Below, one piece after another: positions 18,061-26,672 of a DNA stretch of 64,000 bases. This DNA comes from an uncultured Geobacter sp. GTDB lineage: Bacteria; Desulfobacterota; Desulfuromonadia; Geobacterales; CAIOGM01. The stretch lies in assembly GCA_903902855.1 (NCBI GenBank), contig CAIUWK010000026.1, positions 62,001 to 126,000 of the forward strand, read 5' to 3'. A program made the position numbers and the translations under genes. Position 1 is the stretch's first letter. Each line of letters starts with the position of its first letter. A model generated the notes under the pieces. It worked only from the letters and a program-made list of their open reading frames with translations, was not told the origin of the DNA and did no database searches.

Positions 18061-19958
18061 GCAGACAACGATTCGTCAAGGAATCCGCCAGGTTGGAGAA
18101 AAACCTCCTCTCCCTCTCCCTAGGGGTCACGGCGCTCTTCTTCATCCTCATCATGCGGCTCTGGTATCTCCAGATCATCAAGGCCGAAGATTATCAGAAC
18201 CTCTCCGAGAATAACCGGCTTCGCCTGGTGCCGGTGGCCGCTCCCCGGGGGACCATCCTGGACCGGAACGGCAAGCTGATGATCTGGAATCGCCCTTCCT
18301 TCAGTGTGGTGCTCTTCAAGCAGGACGTGAAAGACAAGGATCTGCTTCTGGGACAACTGATCAGATATCTGGAGCTGGATCGAGAAGAGTTGTACGAGAA
18401 GTGGAGCAAGAGCCGGGGGCGGGCCAAGTATTACCCCATCACCATCGACTCCGGGATCACCCAGGATCAGTTGGAGTTTCTGGAAGAAAATCGGCTTAAC
18501 CTTCCGGGGGTGGACATCCAGATGAAGCCGGTGCGGGAGTACGCCGACAACGGCACCGCGGTCCATCTGGCGGGGTATATCGGAGAGATCAGCGAGCAGG
18601 ATCTGGCCAAGGAGGAGTTCAGCAGGTACAACTCCGGTGACTATGTCGGGAAGAACGGCCTGGAACGGGTCTGGGAAAAGGAGCTTCATGGTGTTGACGG
18701 CGGTCGGCTCATGGAGGTTGACGCCCGGGGGCGGGTCTTGCGGACGGTGACCGAGACGGTCCCCACCATCGGCAACAGTCTCATGCTGACTCTGGACCGG
18801 ACCATTCAGGAACAGGCGGAACAGGCACTGGGAAGCAGGGCGGGGGGGGCGGTGGCCCTTGACGTGCGTACCGGAGAGGTCCTGGCCTTTGCCAGCAGTC
18901 CGCTCTTTGACCCGGCCCTCTTCGCCGGCCGGATACCGAAAAAAGTCTGGGACGGCTATCTGGAGGATGTCCGGCACCCGCTCATCAACAAGGTGCTCAC
19001 CGGTCAGTACCCCCCCGGCTCGACTTTCAAGATAATCACGGCCCTGGCCGGCCTGGAGGAGGGGCTGATTGATGAACATAGCACTGTCTCCTGTAACGGC
19101 TCCTATACCCTGGGGAACCGTACCTTCCACTGCTGGCAGAGACATGGTCATGGTCAGGTCAATCTGAAATTGGCGCTGAAACAGTCGTGCGATGTCTATT
19201 TCTACAACCTGGCGGATCGCCTGGGGGTGGACCGGATCGCCGCTTATGCCCGAAAGTATGGTCTGGGCGCTCCCACCGGGATTGCTCTGGAGCATGAGAA
19301 GCCGGGGCTGATCCCCTCCACGGCCTGGAAGGAGAAGAAGTACAAGCAGAAGTGGGCGCGGGGGGAGACCATTTCCGTAGGGATCGGCCAAGGGTATGTG
19401 TTGGCGACCCCTTTGCAGCTTGCCTCCATGATGGCCTCTGTTGCCAATGGCGGAACCGTCTACCGTCCCTACGTGGTTAAAAAAGTGGTGGATCAGGAGG
19501 GGAAGGTGCTGCGGGAGTTCAAGCCTGAGATCCTGGGAAACGCCGGGGTTTCCCGGCGGAGTCTGGAGTTGGTGAAGAGCGGCCTGCAGGCGGTGGTGAA
19601 CGAGCCGGGAGGGACCGGCGCCGCGGCACGCCTGGCCGAGGTAATGGTTGGGGGAAAGACCGGCACCTCCCAGGTGGTCAAGCTGAGAACCGGCAAGGGG
19701 AACCCCTACCAGTTTCGTGACCATGCCCTGTTTGTCGCCTTCGCCCCGGTGGATAAGCCCGAGATCGCCGTGGCGGTGGTGGTGGAGCATGGCGAACATG
19801 GCGGATCGGCGGCGGCCCCGGTGGCCCGGGCGATGTTGCGCGCCTATTTTGAAGGGAAGGGGGCCATCAAGAAGCCGGTGGCCAGACAGGGGCGCTACAG
19901 TTCCAACCGCGGCAGAGATGCCGTTACCGAGGATACCGGTGATGCCACAGGAGATTGA
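18057..19958 (+). CDS. mrdA: Penicillin-binding protein 2 (elongation transpeptidase)
   Basis: The protein has 633 residues. An N-terminal membrane helix lies at about 20-42. The PBP dimerisation or pedestal domain follows (AAPRGTILDRNGKLMIWNRP). The transpeptidase domain starts near 265 and carries all three active-site motifs: SxxK in PPGSTFKII, the second motif SCD in KQSCDVYFY, and KTGT in VGGKTGTSQVVK. GLGAPTGIALEHEKPGLIPS and SVGIGQGYVLATPLQLASMM are PBP2 hallmarks. It crosslinks new wall during elongation, with RodA as glycosyltransferase partner. Confidence 0.96.
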   Translation: MSRQRFVKESARLEKNLLSLSLGVTALFFILIMRLWYLQIIKAEDYQNLSENNRLRLVPVAAPRGTILDRNGKLMIWNRPSFSVVLFKQDVKDKDLLLGQLIRYLELDREELYEKWSKSRGRAKYYPITIDSGITQDQLEFLEENRLNLPGVDIQMKPVREYADNGTAVHLAGYIGEISEQDLAKEEFSRYNSGDYVGKNGLERVWEKELHGVDGGRLMEVDARGRVLRTVTETVPTIGNSLMLTLDRTIQEQAEQALGSRAGGAVALDVRTGEVLAFASSPLFDPALFAGRIPKKVWDGYLEDVRHPLINKVLTGQYPPGSTFKIITALAGLEEGLIDEHSTVSCNGSYTLGNRTFHCWQRHGHGQVNLKLALKQSCDVYFYNLADRLGVDRIAAYARKYGLGAPTGIALEHEKPGLIPSTAWKEKKYKQKWARGETISVGIGQGYVLATPLQLASMMASVANGGTVYRPYVVKKVVDQEGKVLREFKPEILGNAGVSRRSLELVKSGLQAVVNEPGGTGAAARLAEVMVGGKTGTSQVVKLRTGKGNPYQFRDHALFVAFAPVDKPEIAVAVVVEHGEHGGSAAAPVARAMLRAYFEGKGAIKKPVARQGRYSSNRGRDAVTEDTGDATGD

Positions 19959-19981
19959 CCCATGATACGGAGGATCAGCCG

Positions 19982-21097
19982 ATGCCGTTAATCGACCGGC
20001 GCCTTCTCACCAATTTCGATTGGACCCTTCTGGGGCTGACCCTGGTCATCGCCGCCCTGGGGGTCGTCAATATCGTCAGCGCCACGGCCTCGTACAATGT
20101 TCCCGGAACAGCCTATTACCTGAAACAGTTCTACTGGATCTTGACCGGCCTCTTCCTGGTGCTGGCGCTGAGTAGTGTGGATTATCATCTTCTGGATGAT
20201 CTGGCCATCTGGGTCTACGGGGTGGTGGTCTTCCTCCTCCTGGTGGTCCTTGTGGCCGGCAAGACCTCCATGGGGGCCACCAGGTGGCTGCATCTGGGGT
20301 TCTTCTCCATCCAGCCCTCCGAGCCGATGAAGATCGTCATCATCATCATCTTTGCCCGGCTCTTCTCCCGATATCCGGCCAATTCTACCCTCACTATCAA
20401 GGGGATGGCGGTGCCGCTGCTCATTGTCGGGTTGCCGGCGCTGCTCATTATGAAGCAGCCCGATCTGGGGACCGCCATTCTGGTTCTCCTCATTGCCGGT
20501 TCCATGATGCTGGCTGTGGGGGTGAACCCCTCCGCTCTCATGGCCGGGGTGGTGGCGGCGGTGCCGGTGATCTATGTGGGGTGGAGTTTTTACCTGCGGG
20601 AGTATCAGAAGAATAGGATTCTGGACTTCCTCAACCCGGAACGGTCGCGGCTTGGCAGCGGCTACCACATCATTCAGAGCAAGATTGCGGTGGGTTCCGG
20701 GGGATTTTTCGGCAAGGGATACCTGAAGGGGACCCAGACGCAGCTCCGGTTTCTGCCGGAGCAGCATACGGATTTCGCCTTTTCCGTCTTTTCCGAGGAG
20801 TGGGGCTTTCTGGGTTGTTTCGTGGTGCTGGCGCTCTATCTCTCCCTTGTCCTCTGGGGGTTGCACATCGCCACCCGCTGCAACGACCGGTTCGGCAGCC
20901 TGCTGGCCGTGGGGGTAACCGCCATGCTCTTCTGGCATATCGTCATCAATATCGGCATGGTCATCGGTCTCTTCCCCGTGGTGGGGGTGCCGCTCCCGTT
21001 TTTTTCCTACGGCGGGACAGCCATGGTCACCTCCATGATGGGGGTGGCGCTCCTCCTGAATATCAGCATGCGGCGGTTCATGTTCTCGAAAAACTGA
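19982..21097 (+). CDS. rodA: Rod-shape peptidoglycan glycosyltransferase RodA
   Basis: The product has 371 residues from the ATG at 19982, chosen for the GGAGG ribosome site; a TTG at 19955 is open but unlikely. There are about ten transmembrane helices. SEDS-family motifs are present: GATRWLHLGFFSIQPSEPMK, IMKQPDLGTAILVLLI, GFFGKGYLKGTQTQLRFLPE (the loop with the conserved acidic residue in QHTDFAFSVFSEEWG) and VGVPLPFFSYGGTAMVTSM. RodA polymerises glycan strands together with PBP2 encoded just upstream. It converges with proC with only 2 bp between. Confidence 0.95.
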   Translation: MPLIDRRLLTNFDWTLLGLTLVIAALGVVNIVSATASYNVPGTAYYLKQFYWILTGLFLVLALSSVDYHLLDDLAIWVYGVVVFLLLVVLVAGKTSMGATRWLHLGFFSIQPSEPMKIVIIIIFARLFSRYPANSTLTIKGMAVPLLIVGLPALLIMKQPDLGTAILVLLIAGSMMLAVGVNPSALMAGVVAAVPVIYVGWSFYLREYQKNRILDFLNPERSRLGSGYHIIQSKIAVGSGGFFGKGYLKGTQTQLRFLPEQHTDFAFSVFSEEWGFLGCFVVLALYLSLVLWGLHIATRCNDRFGSLLAVGVTAMLFWHIVINIGMVIGLFPVVGVPLPFFSYGGTAMVTSMMGVALLLNISMRRFMFSKN

Positions 21098-21099
21098 GG

Positions 21100-21912
21100 T
21101 TACTGCTTTCCCAGTTCCCGGGAGCGGAGGGTGGCCGCCTCTACGGCGTCCATGACCGTGCCGCGAAAGCCGCGCTGTTCCAGGACGTGGAGACCTGCAA
21201 TGGTGGTGCCGCCGGGGGAGGTGACCTTTTCCCGCAGGAGTGCCGGGTGTTCCCGGCTCTCCAGAAGAAGCCGCGCCGTTCCCAGTACCGTCTGGGCCGC
21301 CAGACCCAGGGCCACTTCCCGGGGGAGACCCTGCTTCACTCCGGCATCGGAAAGGGCCTCCAGGAAGGTGAGGACATAGGCCGGACCGCTCCCCGAGAGC
21401 CCGGTGACGGCGTCCAGGAGTTTCTCGTCAAGGACGTAGGCCTTGCCGATGAGCTGGAAGATCTTGCGGGTCAGTTCCAGATCCCCGGGGAGGGAGTGCA
21501 GGCCGGCGCAGATGGCCGAGGCCCCTTCCAGGACCAGGGCCGGGGTATTGGGCATCACCCGGGTGACCCGGATCTTTTCCACAAAGGGGGCCTCGATGGT
21601 GGCGGTGGAGATGCCGGCCATGATGGTGATGAAGAGAAGGTCACGGGAGACGATGTCGCTGAGAAGGGGATGCACGCTCCCCCAGACCTGTGGCTTCACC
21701 GCCAGGATCACCACGTCGCTTGTGGCGATGACCTCCCGGTTGTCCGCTGCCGCTCTGATATTGTAACGGGTCTTGAGAAAGTCGGACCGTTCTGGGGCCG
21801 GTTCCGAGACGATGATGGCTGTGGGGGAGACCCCTCCGGCCAGGAGCCCCCTGATGAGCGCCTCCGCCATGTTGCCGCCGCCGATGAAGCCGAATTTATT
21901 GGAAAGTGGCAT
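21100..21912 (-). CDS. proC: Pyrroline-5-carboxylate reductase
   Basis: The enzyme has 270 residues, the typical length. The N-terminal Rossmann fold has FGFIGGGNMAEALIRGLLAG. VILAVKPQVWG and VTRVMPNTPALVLEGASAIC follow, and the C-terminal dimer domain contains AVTGLSGSGPAYVLTFLEAL and VTSPGGTTIAGLHVLEQRGF, the ProC signature. It catalyses the last step of proline synthesis with NAD(P)H. It is divergent from the carboxynorspermidine dehydrogenase gene, which has a shared upstream region. Confidence 0.97.
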   Translation of the reverse strand: MPLSNKFGFIGGGNMAEALIRGLLAGGVSPTAIIVSEPAPERSDFLKTRYNIRAAADNREVIATSDVVILAVKPQVWGSVHPLLSDIVSRDLLFITIMAGISTATIEAPFVEKIRVTRVMPNTPALVLEGASAICAGLHSLPGDLELTRKIFQLIGKAYVLDEKLLDAVTGLSGSGPAYVLTFLEALSDAGVKQGLPREVALGLAAQTVLGTARLLLESREHPALLREKVTSPGGTTIAGLHVLEQRGFRGTVMDAVEAATLRSRELGKQ

Positions 21913-22045
21913 CTTCTGATCCTCCTCGTAGTTCGCGTAACCTAATAGAGAGTCACGTCAAATGTCAACCGAATTCCGCGGGAGAAGGGGATGGCTTCCT
22001 GCGCAGGTCCCCCTGCCGCGCAAGGGGGGATGAACAGCTTTTTGT

Positions 22046-22074
22046 TTGACATTTCGCGGTGATTCGATTAGTTA
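22046..22074 (+). promoter_or_regulatory. Candidate promoter for the polyamine genes
   Basis: TTGACA (22046-22051) is followed after 17 bp by TAGTTA (22069-22074), with TATAG just beyond. It lies about 70 bp upstream of the carboxynorspermidine dehydrogenase ATG in the divergent gap with proC. Confidence 0.45.
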
Positions 22075-22141
22075 TAGCGGTTGGCTCGGCGACGTTGTCC
22101 GCCGTGTAAGGATCGATAAATTGAGGGAATGGAGGCAAGCC

Positions 22142-23338
22142 ATGAGCAAGGTGCTGATCATCGGAGCCGGCGGGGTCGGTCAGGTCGTAACCCACAAGTG
22201 CGCCCAACGGAGAGACATCTTCACGGAGATTACTCTGGCGTCCCGCACCAAATCCAAGTGTGACGCCATTGCCGCGCAGTTGAACAACAGTATCTCCACC
22301 GCCCAGGTGGATGCCGACAATGTGCCGGAACTGGCGGCGCTCATCCGGCAGCTGCAACCAAAACTGGTCATCAACGTGGCGCTCCCCTATCAGGATCTGC
22401 ATATCATGGACGCCTGTCTGGAGACGGGGGTCGATTATCTGGATACCGCCAACTACGAGCCGCTGGATGTTGCCAAGTTCGAGTACTCCTGGCAGTGGGC
22501 CTATGAGGAGCGATTCAGGAAGGCGGGGCTCATGGCGCTTCTCGGCTCCGGCTTTGATCCCGGCGTGACCAACGTCTATACTGCCCTGGCAGCTAAAAAA
22601 TATCTGGACGTGGTGGAAGAGCTCGATATCATCGACGCCAATGCCGGTTCCCATGGCCATCCCTTTGCCACCAACTTCAACCCGGAGATCAATATCCGTG
22701 AGGTGACCGCCACCTGCCGTCACTGGGAGAACGGGGAGTTTGTGGAAACGCCCCCCCTCACCACCAAGCGGGTCTTCGACTTCCCTGAGGGGATCGGCCC
22801 CATGAACATCTATCGCCTCTATCATGAGGAGATGGAGTCCATCGTTAAACATATCCCTACCATCAAGAAGGCCCAGTTCTGGATGACCTTCTCCGACAAC
22901 TATCTGAAGCACCTGGAGGTGCTGCAGAATGTGGGGATGACCCGTATCGACGAGGTGGAGTTCCAGGGGCAGAAGATCGTCCCCATCCAGTTTTTGAAGG
23001 CGCTCCTCCCCGATCCCGGCTCCCTGGGGCCGCTGACCAAGGGGAAGACCTGCATCGGCGTCATCGCCCGGGGGATCAAGGACGGGGAGAGAAAGCAGGT
23101 CTACATCTATAACATCTGCGATCACGAGGCATGCTACCGGGAGGTGCAGTCCCAGGCCATCAGCTACACCACCGGGGTTCCGGCGGTGGTTGGGGCCATC
23201 ATGATGCTCACCGGGAAATGGCATGCTTCGGGGGTATGGAACATGGAGCAGTTCGACCCGGAACAGTTTCTGGAAGTTCTCGGCCCCCTGGGGCTTCCCA
23301 CGGTGGTGATTGATGGCGGCGACTGGCCGGAGCTGTAA
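22142..23338 (+). CDS. Carboxynorspermidine dehydrogenase (saccharopine dehydrogenase family)
   Basis: The product has 398 residues from the ATG at 22142. The N-terminal Rossmann motif is VLIIGAGGVGQVVTHKCAQR, and the Lys9/saccharopine dehydrogenase fold follows with DTANYEPLDVAKFEYSWQWA, ALLGSGFDPGVTNVYTALAA and IDANAGSHGHPFATNFNPEI. Proteins of this length with the AGSHGHPFATNFNPE segment reduce the Schiff base of aspartate semialdehyde with putrescine (or diaminopropane) to carboxy(nor)spermidine. The decarboxylase for this product is encoded directly downstream, which supports the specific call over a plain saccharopine dehydrogenase. Confidence 0.9.
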   Translation: MSKVLIIGAGGVGQVVTHKCAQRRDIFTEITLASRTKSKCDAIAAQLNNSISTAQVDADNVPELAALIRQLQPKLVINVALPYQDLHIMDACLETGVDYLDTANYEPLDVAKFEYSWQWAYEERFRKAGLMALLGSGFDPGVTNVYTALAAKKYLDVVEELDIIDANAGSHGHPFATNFNPEINIREVTATCRHWENGEFVETPPLTTKRVFDFPEGIGPMNIYRLYHEEMESIVKHIPTIKKAQFWMTFSDNYLKHLEVLQNVGMTRIDEVEFQGQKIVPIQFLKALLPDPGSLGPLTKGKTCIGVIARGIKDGERKQVYIYNICDHEACYREVQSQAISYTTGVPAVVGAIMMLTGKWHASGVWNMEQFDPEQFLEVLGPLGLPTVVIDGGDWPEL

Positions 23339-23347
23339 GTTATCCCC

Positions 23348-24502
23348 ATGACCGGTATCGATATCCCGAAAATTCTTGAGCTGGCTCCATCCCCCGCCTA
23401 TGTGGTGGACCTGGGACGGTTGCGCCATAACCTGGCCATCCTGGAGCAGGTGCAACGGCGCAGCGGGGCGAAGATTCTCCTGGCTCTCAAGGCCTTTGCC
23501 CTCTGGGGGCTTTTTCCTCTCATCCGGGAGACGCTGCACGGGGTCTGCGCCAGCTCTCCCTGGGAGGCCCGTCTGGGGCGGGAGGAGTTCGGCCGGGAGC
23601 TGCACAGCTTCGCCGCCGCCTTCAAGGAGGATGATGTCCGGGAACTGCTGGTCATCTCCGATCATCTGGTGTTCAACTCTTTCGGTCAGCTGGAGCGATT
23701 CCGTCCCCTCTGGGAGAAGGAGCAGGGACGGGTCTCCATCGGCCTGCGGGTAAACCCGGAGCACTCCGAGGGGCATACCCCCATCTACGACCCCTGTGCT
23801 CCCTGTTCCCGCTTGGGGATTCCCCGGAAAGAATTTGAAGGGAGGTCCCTGAGCGGAGTCGAAGGACTCCACTTTCACACCCTCTGCGAGCAGCTGTTCG
23901 AGCCGCTGGAGCGGACAGCCAGGGCCTTCGAAGAGAAGTTCGGTGAGTTTCTGCCGGGGATGAAGTGGCTCAATCTGGGGGGAGGACATCATATCACCCG
24001 GGAAGGGTACGACCTGAACGGCCTGGTGGCACTGGTCGGCTACTTCCGGAATAAATACGGGATTGATGTCTACCTGGAGCCGGGGGAGGCGGTGGCCATC
24101 GGCACCGGCATCCTGGTGGCGGAGGTGCTGGACCTGGTGCACAATGAGATGGATATCGCCATCCTGGACGTCTCGGCCACCTGCCACATGCCCGACGTGC
24201 TGGAGATGCCGTACCGTCCCGCCATCCTGGGTGGCTTCGACCCCGGGGTAAAAGAGTATACCTATCGTCTTGGTGGACCCTCCTGTCTGGCCGGCGACGT
24301 CATCGGCGACTGGTCCTTTGAGCAGCCGCTGAAGCCGGGGGACCGGCTGGCTTTCCTGGACATGGCCCACTACACCATGGTGAAGACGACCACCTTCAAC
24401 GGCATTCAGCACCCGGCCATCTGCAGCTATGAGCCGGAGTCCGGGGAGCTGAAGGTCATCCGGCGCTTCGGGTACGAGGATTTCAAAAGCCGCCTTTCGT
24501 AG
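23348..24502 (+). CDS. nspC: Carboxynorspermidine decarboxylase
   Basis: The enzyme has 384 residues and belongs to the alanine racemase-fold, PLP-dependent group IV decarboxylases. The PLP lysine is in AKILLALKAFALWGLFPLIR. GLHFHTLCEQ, KWLNLGGGHHITREGYDLNG and DVYLEPGEAVAIGTGILVAE follow, and GGPSCLAGDVIGDWSFEQPL holds the catalytic cysteine region. It makes spermidine or norspermidine from the carboxy form. It lies 9 bp after the dehydrogenase. Two oddities: a GAGCGGAGTCGAAGG-type repeat lies in the coding region at 23847-23865, and the TAG stop sits in the GTAGGG end of a palindromic repeat. Confidence 0.95.
   Translation: MTGIDIPKILELAPSPAYVVDLGRLRHNLAILEQVQRRSGAKILLALKAFALWGLFPLIRETLHGVCASSPWEARLGREEFGRELHSFAAAFKEDDVRELLVISDHLVFNSFGQLERFRPLWEKEQGRVSIGLRVNPEHSEGHTPIYDPCAPCSRLGIPRKEFEGRSLSGVEGLHFHTLCEQLFEPLERTARAFEEKFGEFLPGMKWLNLGGGHHITREGYDLNGLVALVGYFRNKYGIDVYLEPGEAVAIGTGILVAEVLDLVHNEMDIAILDVSATCHMPDVLEMPYRPAILGGFDPGVKEYTYRLGGPSCLAGDVIGDWSFEQPLKPGDRLAFLDMAHYTMVKTTTFNGIQHPAICSYEPESGELKVIRRFGYEDFKSRLS
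23847..23865. repeat. CTGAGCGGAGTCGAAGG-type short palindromic repeat inside nspC
   Basis: The 19 bp CCCTGAGCGGAGTCGAAGG match a word that recurs, to my knowledge, as an intergenic palindromic repeat in several bacterial groups. Here it is translated, in frame, within SLSGVEG just before the conserved GLHFHTLCE of NspC. A single copy was noticed in this window. Confidence 0.45.
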
Positions 24503-24569
24503 GGACGATGCCTCCGTCCCCCTTTTGCCTATAATGTTAGAGAGCGGGCGAGGCAAGCCTCGCCCCTAC
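24499..24569. repeat. GTAGGG-ended palindromic repeat between nspC and speA
   Basis: The left end GTAGGGACGATGCCTCCGTC and the complement of the right end, GTAGGGGCGAGGCTTGCC, are similar, so the element of 71 bp has inverted ends. Its right half holds the palindrome GGGCGAGGCAAGCCTCGCCC (24546-24565). The nspC stop codon TAG (24500-24502) is formed by its first bases G-TAG-GG. Confidence 0.65.
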
Positions 24570-24595
24570 ATAATCCAATTCATACATGGGGTATT

Positions 24596-26503
24596 ATGGA
24601 ACGCTGGACTATTGCCGACTCCGCCAAGATCTACAACCTGGACAACTGGGGGGCCGATCTCTTCTCCATCAACAAGAAGGGGAATGTCTGCGTCCATCCC
24701 TCCTCCTCCTCCAAGTACTCCATCGACATCAGGGAGCTGGTGGACGATCTCATCAAGCGGAAGATCAAGCCCCCCATCCTGATCCGGTTCATGGACGTGC
24801 TCCAGGGGCGGATCGCCGCCATCAACCGGGTCTTCAAGAACGCCATCGAAGAGAACGATTACCCGGCCAAGTACCAGACCTTCTACCCCATCAAGGTAAA
24901 CCAGCAGCGCCAGGTGGTGGAGGCCATCGCCCGGTTCGGCAAGAGATACAATATCGGTCTTGAAGTCGGCTCCAAGCCGGAGCTGGTGGCGGCAATCTCC
25001 TTCTCCACGGGGAACAACATCCCCATCATCTGCAACGGCTACAAGGATTCCGAGTATATCGAGACGGTACTCTATGCCAGCCGCATCGGCTTCGATATCA
25101 CCATTGTCATCGAGAAGCTCTTCGAACTGGAAAAGATCATCGCCCTCTCCAAGAAGACCGGGATCAGCCCGAAACTGGGGATACGGGTCAAGCTCTCCTC
25201 CAAGGGGACCGGCAAGTGGGCTACCTCCGGGGGGGAGGACGCCAAGTTCGGGCTCAGGATGTCGGAGATCATCGCCGCCATCCAGACCCTGGAAAAGAAC
25301 GGGATGGTGGAGTGCGTCAAGCTCCTCCACTTTCACATCGGGAGCCAGATCACCAAGATCGACAAGATCAAGACCGCCCTCATCGAGGGGACCCGGATCT
25401 ATACGGAGATGCGGAAGATGGGGGTGGGGATCGACTACCTGGACATCGGCGGCGGGCTGGGGGTGGATTACGACGGCTCCAAGTCCAGCTACTTCTCATC
25501 CGTCAACTATTCCATCGAGGAGTACGCCAATGACGTCATCTACCAGATCAAGAACATCTGCGACGACGCCGGGGTGGAGTGCCCCAACATCATCTCCGAG
25601 TCGGGGCGGGCCACGGTGGCCCACTACTCGGTGCTGGTGACCAATGTGCTCAATACCGATACTTCCAGCCTGATGCCCGATTTCGAAGAGACCCTCAACG
25701 GGACGGAAAAGCTGGCCACCACGGTGAAGAAGTTGGTGGATATTTACAAGAGCATCGACCGCTACTCCCTGCGTGAGGACTACCATGACACCATGCAGCT
25801 CATTCAGGAGGCGGTGAGTCTCTTCAACCTGGGCTACCTGACCCTCAACGACCGGGCCATGGCCGAGTGGCTCTACGGCAAGATCATCCGGAAGATCAAC
25901 GGCATCGTGGAGAAGATCAAGCCGATCCCCGAGGAGTTGCAGAATTTCCAGTTGGCCCTGCGTCAGACCTATTTCGCCAACTTCTCCCTTTTCCAGTCGG
26001 TGCCCGACTCCTGGGCCATCGATCAGCTCTTCCCCATTATTCCGCTGCAGCGGCTCAATCAGAAGCCGGGGGTCATGGCCTCCATCGCCGACATCACCTG
26101 CGACTCCGACGGCGAGATCACCAGCTTTGTGGGGCAGAACGGCCGGACCAAATATCTTCCGCTGCACAAGCTCCGGAAAGACGAGGATTATTTTATCGGC
26201 TTCTTCCTCATCGGCGCCTACCAGGAGATCCTGGGGGATATGCACAACCTCTTCGGCGATACTAACGCGGTGCATGTCACCTTTAACAAGAAGACCGGCT
26301 ACCAGATCGACACGGTCATCAACGGTGACGTCACTTGGGAGAGCCTCAAGTATGTCCAGTACAAGGGGCCGGAGATCCTGAAGCAGGTGCGGGATAACCT
26401 GGAGAAGGACGTGGCCCTGAAGAAGGTGACCATCGAGGAGAGCAGTCATTTCATCGAACTGCTGGATCGGACTCTTCTGGGGTATACGTACCTGGGGGAA
26501 TAG
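24596..26503 (+). CDS. speA: Biosynthetic arginine decarboxylase
   Basis: The enzyme has 635 residues, the normal SpeA length. The PLP lysine lies in the segment AKYQTFYPIKVNQQRQVVEA. LGIRVKLSSKGTGKWATSGG, KLLHFHIGSQITKIDKIKTA and LDIGGGLGVDYDGSKSSYFS are family hallmarks, followed by CPNIISESGRATVAHYSVLV and the arginine decarboxylase-specific C-terminal region (PIIPLQRLNQKP, ADITCDSDGEI). It makes agmatine, feeding putrescine for the carboxynorspermidine route encoded upstream. An agmatine-to-putrescine enzyme was not seen in the window. Confidence 0.97.
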   Translation: MERWTIADSAKIYNLDNWGADLFSINKKGNVCVHPSSSSKYSIDIRELVDDLIKRKIKPPILIRFMDVLQGRIAAINRVFKNAIEENDYPAKYQTFYPIKVNQQRQVVEAIARFGKRYNIGLEVGSKPELVAAISFSTGNNIPIICNGYKDSEYIETVLYASRIGFDITIVIEKLFELEKIIALSKKTGISPKLGIRVKLSSKGTGKWATSGGEDAKFGLRMSEIIAAIQTLEKNGMVECVKLLHFHIGSQITKIDKIKTALIEGTRIYTEMRKMGVGIDYLDIGGGLGVDYDGSKSSYFSSVNYSIEEYANDVIYQIKNICDDAGVECPNIISESGRATVAHYSVLVTNVLNTDTSSLMPDFEETLNGTEKLATTVKKLVDIYKSIDRYSLREDYHDTMQLIQEAVSLFNLGYLTLNDRAMAEWLYGKIIRKINGIVEKIKPIPEELQNFQLALRQTYFANFSLFQSVPDSWAIDQLFPIIPLQRLNQKPGVMASIADITCDSDGEITSFVGQNGRTKYLPLHKLRKDEDYFIGFFLIGAYQEILGDMHNLFGDTNAVHVTFNKKTGYQIDTVINGDVTWESLKYVQYKGPEILKQVRDNLEKDVALKKVTIEESSHFIELLDRTLLGYTYLGE

Positions 26504-26530
26504 CACCGTTTATCCCTCTCTGCTTGATCT

Positions 26531-26563
26531 CATCGGCGCGGCGCTTCAGGCATCGCGCCGATG
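26531..26563 (+). terminator. Hairpin after speA
   Basis: CATCGGCGCG (26531-26540) pairs perfectly with CGCGCCGATG (26554-26563). The stem is GC-rich with a 13-base loop but no T run, so it is a weak or Rho-assisted terminator candidate. Confidence 0.5.
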
Positions 26564-26599
26564 GTCATTGAGCGCCTGCTCTACGACATCACGGATTTC

Positions 26600-26630
26600 T
26601 TGACAAAAAGCGGCGCTTGTCTCATAAGAT
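26600..26630 (+). promoter_or_regulatory. Candidate promoter of the CARF-nuclease gene
   Basis: A perfect TTGACA (26600-26605) is followed by CATAAGAT. A -10 can be placed as CATAAG (17-bp spacing) or TAAGAT (19-bp spacing). It is 42 bp upstream of the CARF-nuclease ATG and downstream of the speA hairpin, so the gene seems to have its own promoter. Confidence 0.5.
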
Positions 26631-26672
26631 TACTGCTTATCATCCCTTCTGCTCTGAAAGGAGCCGCACCAC

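Noticed and set aside
21965-24556. Open frame of 863 codons on the minus strand opposite the polyamine genes
   Set aside because: It covers two well-supported plus-strand enzymes and has no recognisable protein features.
26504-26672. CRISPR array near the CARF-nuclease
   Set aside because: No regularly spaced direct repeats were found in this gap or anywhere else in the window.
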